DNA of 64,000 bases, taken from Bacteroides pyogenes DSM 20611 = JCM 6294 (lineage in GTDB: Bacteria; Bacteroidota; Bacteroidia; Bacteroidales; Bacteroidaceae). The DNA lies in the NCBI RefSeq assembly GCF_000428105.1, contig NZ_KE386624.1, positions 1 through 64,000 on the forward strand, read 5' to 3'. Below the pieces are notes generated by a model. The model had not been told where the DNA came from. It did no database searches and was given only the letters and a program-made list of their open reading frames with translations. A program made the position numbers and the translations under genes. Position 1 is the first letter of the stretch. Each line of letters begins with the position of its first letter. Shown piece after piece: positions 46,275 to 57,305 of this stretch.

Positions 46275-49106
46275 TTACAATACCACTTCTACTCGTTTAC
46301 CTGTTGCCGATACGGCATACACTTTGAAGGAGCTTTGCCAAGGCGTGCGCACATCAAACGTTGCTATGGACGAAGCCTCCAACACACCGTCTGAAATACA
46401 AACCATTTTCCCCTCTTCTTCGTTTACTACCTCATAAGCCACTACATTCTTCCAGTTTGTCATAGTCAAAACCTGCCCGCTGCGAGTCGCTGTTCCGGGT
46501 ATAATGTCCGCTTTGGTCTTATAAACTTCCACTGTATTGTCTGTAATATACTCCAAAGCAACGTCCGGTTCCGGGAATCCCAAATCATTCACCCTTTTGA
46601 TAATGTTGTCGACTTGAGATTGGGTAATCTTCATCCGGCCTTTTCCGTAATCATCTATTTCCACATCGACAGGCGTCAGGAAGCCCCATTTCTTGAAGAA
46701 CCCGATAAGGTTTTTCTGCGCTTTCAGTGAAGCGATATAAACAAACTCAAGCTGCTGTTCTCCCGCCGTCGGCAAGTCGCTGTGTGTCCTTACATGCTCA
46801 TATACATCGGGATAGAAACCTCCCTTGTCCGATTGTTGAAGTGGAGTTCTCCCAAGCACTTTTCCGAAGTATAACTCTAACTGCCACAAAGGAACCAGCT
46901 TGCAGAACACGTCGTTGTCGCCGAATGAAGAGTAGGAAAGCTGCGGTCTCGGAGCGACAAGGCTTGTCCATGCTTTCGAATAGCGGTTGCGGATACCATT
47001 CCCCATATTCTCGGTTTGCAGGCGGGACGGACGATCGAATACGCTGGTTTGTATATATAAAGACATCACGTTGTTGGTCACCTCCGTCGTACCCAACCAT
47101 TTGAATCCCGGACGGGTTTGGTTGCAATGCCCCACTTCGTGAGCCGGTCCCCAAGGAGCCGCTTTAAATTTATTCACATCGCACAATTGTTGCAATGTAT
47201 CGTCATGATATGCGGTATGATACCAGGTGGCGTACATATAGCTATGATACATTACGTTGAAATACATGCGGTTTCTGAAGACTTTATCGTATCTATACAA
47301 CCCCATGAATTCCATTTCAGAATTCACAAGCAAATCATAAGCGTCTATCAACGCTTTCCCGTCGGGCGTCAATGTCCGGAACCGATAAGTCGGGAAAGTA
47401 AGATGGGCGTATTTCCCTACCAGATCGAAATAAGGATCTACAGCCTTATCGAGCAATCTCTTCCAATCTGAAGGCTGATGTTTGTTCGAATCGAAATATC
47501 CGTTGACACTTCCCGAAGCAAAGTGTATTTTGATAGGTTTCGCGTTGTCGGCTTCTTCGATCGTCGATGTATGATACATCACATAAACCAATCCCTTGGT
47601 AGACATGCGCAATTTGTTCACTCCGGGATTTAGCGCATAATATGTCCCGCCGAATCCGTCGCCCTTCGGCTTGTCCAGATTCTGCACACGCAAGCTGATT
47701 GTTTTCCCATGCGTGTCGCCTACGAAAACAATGATTGTCTCATTCTCTTTTACCGAAATTCCGGTGGGGTTATCCAACAATGAATACGCATTCGTCTTGT
47801 GCGTGCGGGCCATTATGTCAGGATGAGGGTATGCCTTGAACTCATCTATACGGAATTCTCTGTCGTACTTTCCTTTCAGCATATGGTAAGCGATGTTTTT
47901 AAAGAAAGGATATTCGCATTTCAGAATTTCTTCTTCGGTGATGCCCGGCTTCAAATCGCTGCAAGTCTGGTCGCTGAAGAGTGTCGAATAGTCGAAGTTC
48001 TCGGGATTCTTCACATAAAACTCCATTTCGGAGCAAGAGGCGAATCCTTTTCCCGTTCCGAATCCGCTCTTCACTGTAAAGCGGAAAGATTTGGCCTGAA
48101 CAGATTTAGGAAACTCCATTTTGGTAGCATGGGCTACGTTTTGAAGCACTTTACTCATGAGCGGTTTAAAGAAACTTCCATCCTCGGAATATTCGATGTC
48201 CACTTCTTTAAACCGGCCATTGGGATTCCCATCGCTTCGCGGATGATAAACCAGGTAATCTACCGTTGAGAGTTCCTCAAAATTGTAAACCAAATGGATA
48301 GGAAAGTAGTTTTCCGGTTTATTATCCCAATTGGAGTGATACAAACTGGTATAATCTCCGTCAAATGATTTTTCTATATTTTGACCTTGCTGGAAAGAAG
48401 ATGCCGTACCGCTTACCACTGTTATCTTGATATCGTCTTTTATTTCATCGCCCGGTTCGGCCTCATAGTTCCCCAATCCTTTTTGAGTAATGGCAATAAG
48501 CGCTTTTTTCGGAGCTATATCATTGACGCCGGCATCCAATATTTCTGTTATCTCAATAGAGGCTTCACGCGATTGTTCATTCGTGGAAGCTCCTACTGTG
48601 TAGGAGTAATCAGTGCTCACCATTTCGGGAGCGCGCGTTCTTGAAGTTGGTTTGACCCATTCGGGAACTCCTTCGATTCCCACTTTTACGTTGGCGGTTA
48701 CCGTGAATTTGATATTGCCTCCCGAAGCGTTAAGCAAGAAAATCTGTTGATCGATAAGGATAGCCGGTTCATAACCCAATTGGCGGACTTTGATTGTCTT
48801 TGTCTGCTTATCGAATGTAAGCGTTATTATCGCTTCGCGAACCAGTCGATCGTTACTTTCATCAACGGAAATACGTAAAAAATTTCCGGAAGGGGTAGGA
48901 TGACACCAGCTTTTATCAGCCGTTGCGCTCCAACCGGTGATATTGGTTTTTACACTCACCTCTTGAACACCGGCACCATTTTCGAAGTCTACCACTTCTT
49001 TCCCCACAGTAATAGTCGGGGCAGACAGCCCATCGTCGCTTGAAGAGCATCCGATGTTGAGCAAACATAAAAATAAAAAGTAAAAAAATAATATATTTCT
49101 ATTCAT
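46275..49106 (-). CDS. BACON/discoidin/M60 (enhancin-like) surface metallopeptidase
   Basis: A protein of about 943 residues from MNRNILFFYFLF with lipobox LLNIGCSSSDD. Two BACON domains (about 35-120 and 120-215; SWCHPTPSGN and PEWVKPTS are the Trp/Gly landmarks) are followed by an F5/8 type C discoidin domain (about 235-380). The M60-like peptidase carries zinc motif HEVGH at about 656-660 and the distal Glu in GTTEVTNN. Proteins of this layout (for example BT4244 of B. thetaiotaomicron) cut O-glycosylated mucin-type proteins at the cell surface. It is the last gene of the phase-variable SusCD operon. ATG 49106 is preferred over an upstream start at 49160 because of the signal peptide. Confidence 0.9.
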   Translation of the reverse strand: MNRNILFFYFLFLCLLNIGCSSSDDGLSAPTITVGKEVVDFENGAGVQEVSVKTNITGWSATADKSWCHPTPSGNFLRISVDESNDRLVREAIITLTFDKQTKTIKVRQLGYEPAILIDQQIFLLNASGGNIKFTVTANVKVGIEGVPEWVKPTSRTRAPEMVSTDYSYTVGASTNEQSREASIEITEILDAGVNDIAPKKALIAITQKGLGNYEAEPGDEIKDDIKITVVSGTASSFQQGQNIEKSFDGDYTSLYHSNWDNKPENYFPIHLVYNFEELSTVDYLVYHPRSDGNPNGRFKEVDIEYSEDGSFFKPLMSKVLQNVAHATKMEFPKSVQAKSFRFTVKSGFGTGKGFASCSEMEFYVKNPENFDYSTLFSDQTCSDLKPGITEEEILKCEYPFFKNIAYHMLKGKYDREFRIDEFKAYPHPDIMARTHKTNAYSLLDNPTGISVKENETIIVFVGDTHGKTISLRVQNLDKPKGDGFGGTYYALNPGVNKLRMSTKGLVYVMYHTSTIEEADNAKPIKIHFASGSVNGYFDSNKHQPSDWKRLLDKAVDPYFDLVGKYAHLTFPTYRFRTLTPDGKALIDAYDLLVNSEMEFMGLYRYDKVFRNRMYFNVMYHSYMYATWYHTAYHDDTLQQLCDVNKFKAAPWGPAHEVGHCNQTRPGFKWLGTTEVTNNVMSLYIQTSVFDRPSRLQTENMGNGIRNRYSKAWTSLVAPRPQLSYSSFGDNDVFCKLVPLWQLELYFGKVLGRTPLQQSDKGGFYPDVYEHVRTHSDLPTAGEQQLEFVYIASLKAQKNLIGFFKKWGFLTPVDVEIDDYGKGRMKITQSQVDNIIKRVNDLGFPEPDVALEYITDNTVEVYKTKADIIPGTATRSGQVLTMTNWKNVVAYEVVNEEEGKMVCISDGVLEASSIATFDVRTPWQSSFKVYAVSATGKRVEVVL

Positions 49107-49232
49107 AATGCGTTGATTTATGATAAAAGGCGGGAACATGAGTCGGTATAATTCATTCAACTTATGCTCCCACCGGGGTTTATAGAAGCTGCTTATATAT
49201 AAAGCGGCATTGTAAATTCATATCAGCCTTTG

Positions 49233-51058
49233 CTATAGTTTGTCTATAATCCAAGCTTCATCATGTATCTCGTATATATAGATTTCGGCCATATTCCACC
49301 ATTCTTTTCCGGTCCAAGTGGATGGATCAGGTCCGTTCAGCGGATCTTTAGAACGACGAGCCGTAGGCAAGAAGCGAACATAATTATAATTTTTGTCTGC
49401 TGTCACATACCCGTTGGCCGTACCCGGCTGTCCTCTTCCGGACGGAAGCGTATAGGTAATTTCACCGATTTTGTGCCATTCGCTGTCGTTGTCACCGCCG
49501 GTGTCGCTCACCAATATATCCGTACGTTTGATATCTCCTCCACCATCACCATTATGACGTCCGACATACTCTATCGTAAACTTCTTATAAATCGGTTGGG
49601 AGAAATTGAATTGCAAATAATGCGGCTTCTTGCCCGGAGAAGTAGGACCCCAGAAAGAGTGATAGTAAGTATTTACCTTCCTGTCTACCAAAGCAGGTAT
49701 ACCACCACCGTCATTAGTCTGTGTCGCATTGGCCGTAATCATGGACTCCGTCAGTGTGACTTCTTTTTTCTCGCTCCACTCAAGCGAACGGCTCTTCACC
49801 GTCAACGGAGAGGCAGTCTCCAACCCTGTAGGACCGTATGTTTTCACAGTGAATTCATACTCACCCGCAAAAGCAAATGTGGAATCCAATTTACATGTTG
49901 TCACATTCTTGTCTGTCAGTTCTTTTCTGACATTCATTCTCCTCGGCGTATCCAGATAAGTAATTACCACTTTCGAATAATTCGCTTTTTCAGGTTTATC
50001 CCACGAAAGTTTAATAAATCCTTCACCCGGTATTGCCATCAGATTAACTACATTGTTGGGAGGAACAGGAACAAATGCCTTCTGATTAATAGTCACGACA
50101 AAAGAACTCTCTTCTTCTTCGTTGTTACTCTTAATCGTTACTTTTCCGGTACGTGGTTCTTGCACTTCATTCGGTTGAACAATGAGCACCAATTCATCAT
50201 TTGATATACCCCTTGTTTTAGGACGAATTTGAATCCATTCTTGAGCGTCTTCCGCAACAGTTACGGTATATGAGTCATTCCTCCATTTCTGCCGAATGGG
50301 ACACGGACAATATCACCGGCATCCTCTACTTCAAATTCTGTTTTTCCTTCAATAGGCACCACGATAAATCCTCTCTTATCTTGCTTGATAAGCAATTCCT
50401 TAGTTACATTGTAATTTAAGGAAGATTGGAGAATAAGCATGCAATAACGCTCTTCCAGTTCAGTGTTCTGATCAAGATTCAATGTCAGATAAACGATTTC
50501 CGAATTGTCGGATTCTCCTCTACCGGACGGAGTGTAATGCACCCAATTACAAGTATCCGGAATAAGCACATGGTCTACAACCAGATTCGTGCGCAAAGGT
50601 ATCTCCAATGTTTCGGCTGTCGGTTCCACAGTAGTGGTCATTATATTCTTGACCATTTTAAAGTTCTCATTTTCTACGATCTCCAAAGTCGACTCTTTTC
50701 CGAATTGTCTCACTTGAATATCATACTTCTGATGCCCATAAGCAATTGTTACCAACGCTTTTCTTTCTTTGTAATTGTTGTTTTCACCTGCATTGACTGT
50801 GACTAAGCCTTCCGCTTTAGACACCTCACACCAGGGAGCGTTAGACGTTGCCGTCCATTTGTCCAAAGGAATATTTGTTTGAACAGGTATTTCTTTATTG
50901 CCTCCTTCAAGGGGTAGTAAAATAAGCCCCTGATTTTTATGAGACACTACCAAACTCGACACATGAAAATCGGTCTCATAATCCGGCGAACATGAGAAGA
51001 ATCCGCCGGCTATTCCAATCAGGCCTATCAGTGTTATAATAAATATATTCTTTTTCAT
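49233..51058 (-). pseudogene. BACON/FN3-like/discoidin surface lipoprotein, frameshifted
   Basis: Two frames form one protein of about 600 residues. The N-terminal part (50261-51058) has lipobox GGFFSCSPDYE and two BACON domains (WTATSNAPWCEVS, CNWVHYTPSGRGES). It runs out of frame at VPFGRNGG and stops at 50261. The continuing frame resumes at about 50285 with RNDSYTVTVAEDAQEWIQI, a third BACON domain, then an FN3-like domain and an F5/8 type C domain ending at 49233. One missing base at about 50276-50290 explains the break. As written, the cell makes a truncated three-quarter-BACON lipoprotein. It may be a sequencing error, since both parts are otherwise intact. The role would be surface glycan binding. 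Confidence 0.8.
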
Positions 51059-51082
51059 AACATTTCAAATATTAAAAGTTCT

Positions 51083-52132
51083 CTATAGTTGATCTGCCCG
51101 GGGGTTAAATTCATAGCGCAATTTAGCTTGCACTGTTTTCATCGGACCGGGAGCAAAAGAACCGTCGTTTTGTTTTACTTTAAGCAAACGATATTTATAA
51201 TGTACACGGAATTCTTTATAGAATTTAGAGTTTCCTCCTCCTAACACCTGCATTTCATTCAACAGGAAAGTATTGTCATATTCACCCAGCGGAGTCATCA
51301 TTTTTACCTCCATTTCTTCTTCCTTATAAGGTTTGATAGTAATATATCTCGCCAAAGGATTTTCCGGAAGTTGTTCTCCCACTTCGATAATAATACTCTT
51401 CTGGTTGATTTGCCGTAAAGCTTTCTTATAGTCGCCGTACTCCTCATCTCCTGCAAGGAAACGAACCGAGTTTTTCGTCAACGGAAATGCTGTCAACGAG
51501 TTTGTCGGTCTTCTCAATGTAGCGGTTCCGGTCGGAGTAGTGGCAGGAGTAATCACTTTAGCACTATTATAACTGTATGCCATCTGCCTTGCGGTCGACG
51601 CATAATCGTTCTTCCAGTGAATACGAAGCAACACATGACGCTTTTTCGGATTATACGGAGTCTCCGTATCTTTGTCAATCTCATAATTCAGCATATAAAC
51701 ACTGTCCGGTGATAGTTTGCTCAGGTTTTTCAAACGGAAAGGAAATAACACCTGAGATTTACCGGCAGGAATATCTTGTCTCAACTCCGGCTCTTCATAA
51801 CATTCAACAGGCAGTCTTCGCGCATAACGTTCAGTTTCGATATCAAAATTCGATTTATTATAAGCATTAAATAAAGAATCGGAATTTATAAGAGAAACGG
51901 AATATGCTTGGTTGGAAGGCCGAGATCCGCTCAAACCGGCTACAATATTGATGATTGCGCCTTTTTCACTCGTTTCATCCGCCATATCCACCACTTGCCT
52001 GTCAAACACTCCTTCTGTGTTTTGAAGCAAATTAATTTCCTTACGATATTGTTCCTGATCAAAATCGTAGCTGTTGCAGGCGCCTAAAACAGCACATACT
52101 GTGCATAATAATATAGAATATTTATATTTCAT
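51083..52132 (-). CDS. SusE-position surface lipoprotein (DUF1735/DUF4361-like)
   Basis: A 349-residue protein with lipobox VLGACNSYDFDQEQ. Residues about 30-150 resemble the DUF1735 beta-sandwich (GVFDRQVVDM, DIPAGKSQVLFPFRL, YMLNYEI). The C-terminal half resembles the DUF4361 region that often follows (MTPLGEYDNTFLLNEMQ, YKYRLLKVKQNDGSF). It lies 21 bp after SusD. Proteins at this place bind the glycan target at the outer surface. The family call is from memory of typical layouts and is less certain than SusC/D. Confidence 0.68.
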   Translation of the reverse strand: MKYKYSILLCTVCAVLGACNSYDFDQEQYRKEINLLQNTEGVFDRQVVDMADETSEKGAIINIVAGLSGSRPSNQAYSVSLINSDSLFNAYNKSNFDIETERYARRLPVECYEEPELRQDIPAGKSQVLFPFRLKNLSKLSPDSVYMLNYEIDKDTETPYNPKKRHVLLRIHWKNDYASTARQMAYSYNSAKVITPATTPTGTATLRRPTNSLTAFPLTKNSVRFLAGDEEYGDYKKALRQINQKSIIIEVGEQLPENPLARYITIKPYKEEEMEVKMMTPLGEYDNTFLLNEMQVLGGGNSKFYKEFRVHYKYRLLKVKQNDGSFAPGPMKTVQAKLRYEFNPRADQL

Positions 52133-52153
52133 GTCTTACAATATTAAAATAAA

Positions 52154-54187
52154 TTATCTTTCCCATCCCGGATTTTGCGCCATGCGAGGCACTTTAATCA
52201 ACTCATTGTGATGCAGAGGCAGGAACACCATCCTGGGTTTAGACACACGGTCGCGAATATTTTGTTCGTTAATTTGTACGAGATTCCAAAAACCTATATT
52301 TCCATTCTGGTCGGTACGGTCTCTGTTTACATCAAGTCCTTTCCAGTTTTCCGACTGTGAATCGTCAAGGAAAGTACCCCAACGACGTGTATCGAAGTAT
52401 CGGTATCCTTCATTGAAAAGTTCCACTTGACGTTCGTTACGGATAACTTTCTCGAAAGCATCTCTGTCGGCAAGAACAGCTTCGCTGACCGTAGGCAGAC
52501 CTACGCGATAACGAATTTGACTGAAATATCTGTTCATTTCAGCAACATCTCTGGTCACTGTCACAGGTTTCAGCTCACCCGTAATGTCATGCACCTCAAC
52601 GGTCTCACTGCCTTGGATGTTGTTCATGGCCTCAATGTATTCCAAAAGGACTTCAGCATAGCGGATGATAGCGAATGGCTTCACCATTACCGTGGTACCG
52701 TTCACCTTTGCATAAGAATCGTCCGGATGAATATATTTTACCGGCACATATCCCGTAATACAATAATCGTTCGGGTTGTTTCCGGCACCGGCCTTACCCG
52801 CTTCCTGATCATCATTCGAATACCAGAACTGTTTGTTTATAAAAGCCTTATCCGCACTGGCGGTATTCATCTCCCAATAACGTCCCGGGAAACCGATAGA
52901 AGCATAAAAACGCGCCGAACGGTTGTCGTACATCTTCGGAACTCCGGCCATCAATTGATAAGTTCCCAATACTTTCGTAGTCGGAGTCACTTGCGTCAAA
53001 TCGGAAACATATTCTTCAGACTCATTTACCGTCTTACCATCATTCATAAGGAAGCAATCGACTACTCTTTGCGGAACAGACATACCGCCCCATCCCTGAT
53101 ACTTTACAGGGAATGAATGACGCGTGTATCCTCTTACATTACCTGACGATTCTACCGCCCAAATAAACTCTTTGTTTACCTTAGGCATACTTTCGCCCGT
53201 AAACATGTCGGCATAAGAATGGAACGGATCAATATTTCCGGCACCATCGGGGAAAGTTCCTGTAGGCACACTCGGGTGTATAGGATACGGATTTGTTTTG
53301 TCTTTTTCTACCGTATGCAATTCATAATAGCCCATATCGATAACCTGTTTGGCTGCCGCTGCCGCAACTGCCCAACGCTTGGGATCGTACTCCTGATTCA
53401 CATAATACACTTGATCGCTTTCTCTCAACCAATTGCCGAAACATCTTTTAGCAGAAGCTCCTCCATTAAACGTAGGTGATGCTTGGAACAAACGCAAACG
53501 CGCAATCAGTGCCAAAGCCGCTCCTTTAGTGGGGCGCTCGAAAAAGTTCAACGATTGTTGTTGAGGGCCCAGCATTCCTTTCAACGACAGTGCAAACTCA
53601 TTACATATATAATCGATCGATTCATCGTACGTACTACGTTCCCTATCATAGTATTCGGCAGGTTTATCGGTAGTAATAATCTCATCACCCACAATGAGAC
53701 AAGGGCCCCAGTTCATCAGCAGGTGATAATAAGCATATCCTCGAATGAAATGCACATAAGCTTTGTATTCCCGTTTGTCTCCGTCGGTCATATCTTGCAC
53801 ATTCTCCACATTGACCAACATCTTATTGCAACGAGCGATAACCCGATACATATCATCCCACAATCCCCAGTTGGGAATATAATTCTCATTAATATTTCCC
53901 ACAGAGAATTGCGCTCCCCAAAACTCCGAGGTCTGCCATTTTACGGTAATCTCGTCCGACGCTGTTTGTCCGGGATTCCAAGAACTTCCCCAAATCTTTC
54001 CCGGATCGGGAAACGCTGAGGGCGTATTCCACAAATAACCTTCGGCATTGGCCTGGCTGTGAAAAATAGAGTCTTCTTTGAATGTAGCCTCAAAGTAGCG
54101 ATCTACATCTAAAAAATTACACGAAGTCAGCAGCATTGAGCCGAATATCGCTACCCCGGTAATATATGTCAATATCTTCTTTTTCAT
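52154..54187 (-). CDS. SusD/RagB-like nutrient-binding lipoprotein
   Basis: A 677-residue SusD homologue, longer than usual. It has lipobox LLTSCNFLDVDRYFE, TPR helices (YVHFIRGYAYYHLLMNWGP, PTKGAALALIARLRLFQASP) and the C-terminal FEKVIRNERQVELFNEGYRYFDTRRWG followed by LPLHHNELIKVP. It forms a lidded complex with the SusC encoded 15 bp upstream. The added length lies in the middle (about residues 250-480), where ligand loops sit. Confidence 0.93.
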   Translation of the reverse strand: MKKKILTYITGVAIFGSMLLTSCNFLDVDRYFEATFKEDSIFHSQANAEGYLWNTPSAFPDPGKIWGSSWNPGQTASDEITVKWQTSEFWGAQFSVGNINENYIPNWGLWDDMYRVIARCNKMLVNVENVQDMTDGDKREYKAYVHFIRGYAYYHLLMNWGPCLIVGDEIITTDKPAEYYDRERSTYDESIDYICNEFALSLKGMLGPQQQSLNFFERPTKGAALALIARLRLFQASPTFNGGASAKRCFGNWLRESDQVYYVNQEYDPKRWAVAAAAAKQVIDMGYYELHTVEKDKTNPYPIHPSVPTGTFPDGAGNIDPFHSYADMFTGESMPKVNKEFIWAVESSGNVRGYTRHSFPVKYQGWGGMSVPQRVVDCFLMNDGKTVNESEEYVSDLTQVTPTTKVLGTYQLMAGVPKMYDNRSARFYASIGFPGRYWEMNTASADKAFINKQFWYSNDDQEAGKAGAGNNPNDYCITGYVPVKYIHPDDSYAKVNGTTVMVKPFAIIRYAEVLLEYIEAMNNIQGSETVEVHDITGELKPVTVTRDVAEMNRYFSQIRYRVGLPTVSEAVLADRDAFEKVIRNERQVELFNEGYRYFDTRRWGTFLDDSQSENWKGLDVNRDRTDQNGNIGFWNLVQINEQNIRDRVSKPRMVFLPLHHNELIKVPRMAQNPGWER

Positions 54188-54202
54188 ATATAAATATCTG
54201 TA

Positions 54203-57200
54203 TTAAAATTTGAGATAGACCTGAAATGTATACGTAGTGGGAATCGGATAAGCAGCCCCATTGTAAGAAGCCTGTTCCGGGTCGAAATACTTCACTTTAT
54301 CTATCGTAAATATATTATTGGTAACAAACTCTAAATCGATTCCAGAAAGCCCCATCTTCTTGATCCAAGGCTTAGCATGCAATTTATAACGAAGACTCAA
54401 CTCTTGGAAACGAAGATAAGATCCGTTGCGTTTCCAGAAAGTAGACAATTGAGAGTTATTGGCATTGCCTCCATAAGATAAACGCGGGAATTCTGCGTTC
54501 GGATTCTCAGTATCCGTTGTTCCCGAATACCATGCCGGCGTCCAGCGGTTTTTGGGGTTATTGGCCAATTTGATAACATTACCCAACTCTCCGTTGTAGA
54601 ACGGAATCCAACCGGCATCATTACCTCCAAAACCGGAACGGTAATACTCAACTTTCGCAGCTCCTTTGAACAAAACAGCTACGGTCAGATCCTTATAGTT
54701 GAAATCCACGCCAAATCCATACATCACGCGGGGAACTTGATTGCCATAAGACAAAGGCACTTTATCATCGGCAGTAATTCTGCCATCGCCGTTTACATCG
54801 CGATACTTGATGTCACCCGGACGGACACGTCCGAACGAGCTTTGCTGATCAGGACTTGTATTGATTTCTTCTTTGCTCTTGAACAACCCTTCTGCAATGT
54901 AACCTCGTATCAAACCATAAGGTTTGTTGGTTACACTCAAATAGTCATAAGGAAGTTTGTTCTCCTCAAAATAATCTACAATATTCTGTGAGAACGTGTA
55001 GTTGGCGCGTAACGTAAAATTCATTTTCTTATTTATCTCATGGAAATATGAAATATTACCGTCCGAACCGTAGCTGTGCATACGTCCCACATTGGATTTC
55101 GGGAAAGTAACCATACCTACATAGCGGGGCAAAGTAACTCTATCCTGGAAGATATGATCGCGTTCGTCGCGGAAGAAGTCTACCGTCACAGAAAGCTTAT
55201 CTTTGAAAAATTTCGTATCGATACCCAGATTCGCTTTTTTGGCAACTTCCCATGTCAGATTATCGGCTCCGGTTTGTTTTTCTCTGATTCCGCGACCTAC
55301 ATATCCCCAATATACCGGAGCGTGATGGTCTATCAAAGTCAAATAAGGGAATCTTCCGCCACCGATTTGGTCGTTACCTGCCAATCCGTAAGAAGCGCGT
55401 ATTTTAAAGAAGCTCAACCATGGCATGTTTTTGTTCACCCACTTATAGGCCGTAGGCACCCAACCCACAGCAATTGAGGGGAAGAAACCGAAACGGTCTC
55501 CTTTTTTAAATTGGGCGGAACCGGTATAACCAAAGTTTCCGTCGATAAAATAGCAGTTATTGTATCCGTAAGAAAGACGTCCGGACAAGTTCTGACGACG
55601 TTGAGGAATTGCGTTAATTCCCAATGCGTCGGTACCCCAATTGGAACCTTGAGCATCCTCCATGTAATAAAAAAGAAGCGCGCCCACATTATGATTGCCG
55701 AAAGAACGGTTATAATCGGCTTTAGACTCCATATAATACTTCCGGAAAGTAACAGTATTCGAGGAGTAAACCATATCCTGCTGTTTGTGACGCAAAGTTT
55801 TAATCAAGGTACCCTGGGAAGTACGTCCCGAAGCACGATACAGGTTCGGACTGATGAACCGGCGTTCGTTAAAATTCCCCACATGCTCAGTCATGGCCTG
55901 CGCCGACAAAGTCAGTCCTTTGAGCGCGCCGGTGAATTTCTGCGACACTTTAAGCGTAAGCACGTTCCGGTTATTATCTTGAGAACGGTATCCAGTGTGG
56001 TTCAACATTACATAAGGAGAGATTAAATCATTTCTGCCGTATGTAGGCATTGTTCCATCGGAATAAACAACCGGAAACATTAACGGGTTAAGCAAACGAA
56101 CGGCGTTCCACACATCTTGCGTACTTTGTCCACCGGGAGTAGTGTAATTTGAAATATGCCCATCGACACCGAAATAAAGTTTGGTGTTTTTGGTCAGATT
56201 CATATCGATATTGGCGCGATAAGTCAATCTCCGATAAGCCAGCGGCTCGTCAAAAATATTTTGTTCCTGACGATAAGCGGCCCCTTCGTCCTGATATCCC
56301 AGAGAAAGGAAATAAGTAGCGATATCTCCACCGCCACGGGCACTGACATAATAGTTTTGTTGCCAGGAGTTACGCTTCATGATTTCATCGGTCCAATTCA
56401 CATCCGGATACAAATCTTTATCCAAACCGGATCGTATCAAGTCGAGTTGCAAGGTAGTATAGAGGTCTTCTTGTCCGGACATGGCACGCGCTTCGTTGGC
56501 AAGCAATGCATAGTCGTAAGCACCCAAATACTCAGGCAAGCGTTTGATGTGAGACATTTTCACAGTAGCGCGACCGGTAATGTTCAACTTATCTTTTCCG
56601 CCGCGCTTGGTAGTTACAAGCACAACACCGTTCGCTCCGCGTACACCGTAAACGGCTGTAGCCGAAGCGTCTTTCAAGATACTGAATGATTCCACATCAT
56701 CCGGGTCGATATCGTTAAGATTTCCTTCCAATCCGTCGATAAGCACCAAAGCGCCGCCTCCGGCACCAAAGGTACTGATACCGCGAATCCAGAAGTTCGA
56801 AAGATTCTTTCCCGGCTCACCCGAAGTCTGCATGGTGATAACACCTGCCAACCGACCACCGATCATGTTGCTCAATGAAGTGGCCGGAGTCTTAATTTGG
56901 CTGACATCCAGTGAAGAGATGGCTCCTACCACTGAAACTTTCTTCTGTGAACTCAAACCGGTGATAACTACTTCTTCAAGACTTTCAGAGTCCTCGGTCA
57001 ACACAATTTTCAGTTTAGGCATGTCTTTATTGATAAGAGTTTCCACCGATTTCATACCAACCGATTGTACCACCAAAACCGCATTAGCGTCTACTCTGAT
57101 TTTAAATTTACCGTCTAAATCGGAAACGGTTCCTTTTCCGGGCATGTTTTTCACATAAACAGTAGCACCGGGAAACGGTTCGCCCGAATCATCCACAACA

Positions 57201-57295
57201 ATACCCGATACTGTAAATTGTTTCTTATCCTGGCTATATGCATCTAACGGCGATAAGACCAACATGCATAATATAAATAATATATAGTTTCTCAT
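54203..57295 (-). CDS. SusC/RagA TonB-dependent transporter
   Basis: A 1030-residue SusC protein without STN domain. It has a signal peptide (to about 22) and a carboxypeptidase-regulatory-like domain (about 26-105: FTVSGIVVDDSGEPFPGATV). The plug has LEEVVITGLSSQKKVSVVGA and SILKDASATAVYGVRGANGV, followed by a long barrel. Lack of STN means no direct sigma signalling; control seems to be by promoter inversion upstream of the operon. It would import oligosaccharides or glycopeptides together with SusD. Confidence 0.95.
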   Translation of the reverse strand: MRNYILFILCMLVLSPLDAYSQDKKQFTVSGIVVDDSGEPFPGATVYVKNMPGKGTVSDLDGKFKIRVDANAVLVVQSVGMKSVETLINKDMPKLKIVLTEDSESLEEVVITGLSSQKKVSVVGAISSLDVSQIKTPATSLSNMIGGRLAGVITMQTSGEPGKNLSNFWIRGISTFGAGGGALVLIDGLEGNLNDIDPDDVESFSILKDASATAVYGVRGANGVVLVTTKRGGKDKLNITGRATVKMSHIKRLPEYLGAYDYALLANEARAMSGQEDLYTTLQLDLIRSGLDKDLYPDVNWTDEIMKRNSWQQNYYVSARGGGDIATYFLSLGYQDEGAAYRQEQNIFDEPLAYRRLTYRANIDMNLTKNTKLYFGVDGHISNYTTPGGQSTQDVWNAVRLLNPLMFPVVYSDGTMPTYGRNDLISPYVMLNHTGYRSQDNNRNVLTLKVSQKFTGALKGLTLSAQAMTEHVGNFNERRFISPNLYRASGRTSQGTLIKTLRHKQQDMVYSSNTVTFRKYYMESKADYNRSFGNHNVGALLFYYMEDAQGSNWGTDALGINAIPQRRQNLSGRLSYGYNNCYFIDGNFGYTGSAQFKKGDRFGFFPSIAVGWVPTAYKWVNKNMPWLSFFKIRASYGLAGNDQIGGGRFPYLTLIDHHAPVYWGYVGRGIREKQTGADNLTWEVAKKANLGIDTKFFKDKLSVTVDFFRDERDHIFQDRVTLPRYVGMVTFPKSNVGRMHSYGSDGNISYFHEINKKMNFTLRANYTFSQNIVDYFEENKLPYDYLSVTNKPYGLIRGYIAEGLFKSKEEINTSPDQQSSFGRVRPGDIKYRDVNGDGRITADDKVPLSYGNQVPRVMYGFGVDFNYKDLTVAVLFKGAAKVEYYRSGFGGNDAGWIPFYNGELGNVIKLANNPKNRWTPAWYSGTTDTENPNAEFPRLSYGGNANNSQLSTFWKRNGSYLRFQELSLRYKLHAKPWIKKMGLSGIDLEFVTNNIFTIDKVKYFDPEQASYNGAAYPIPTTYTFQVYLKF

Positions 57296-57305
57296 ACTTT
57301 AAAGA

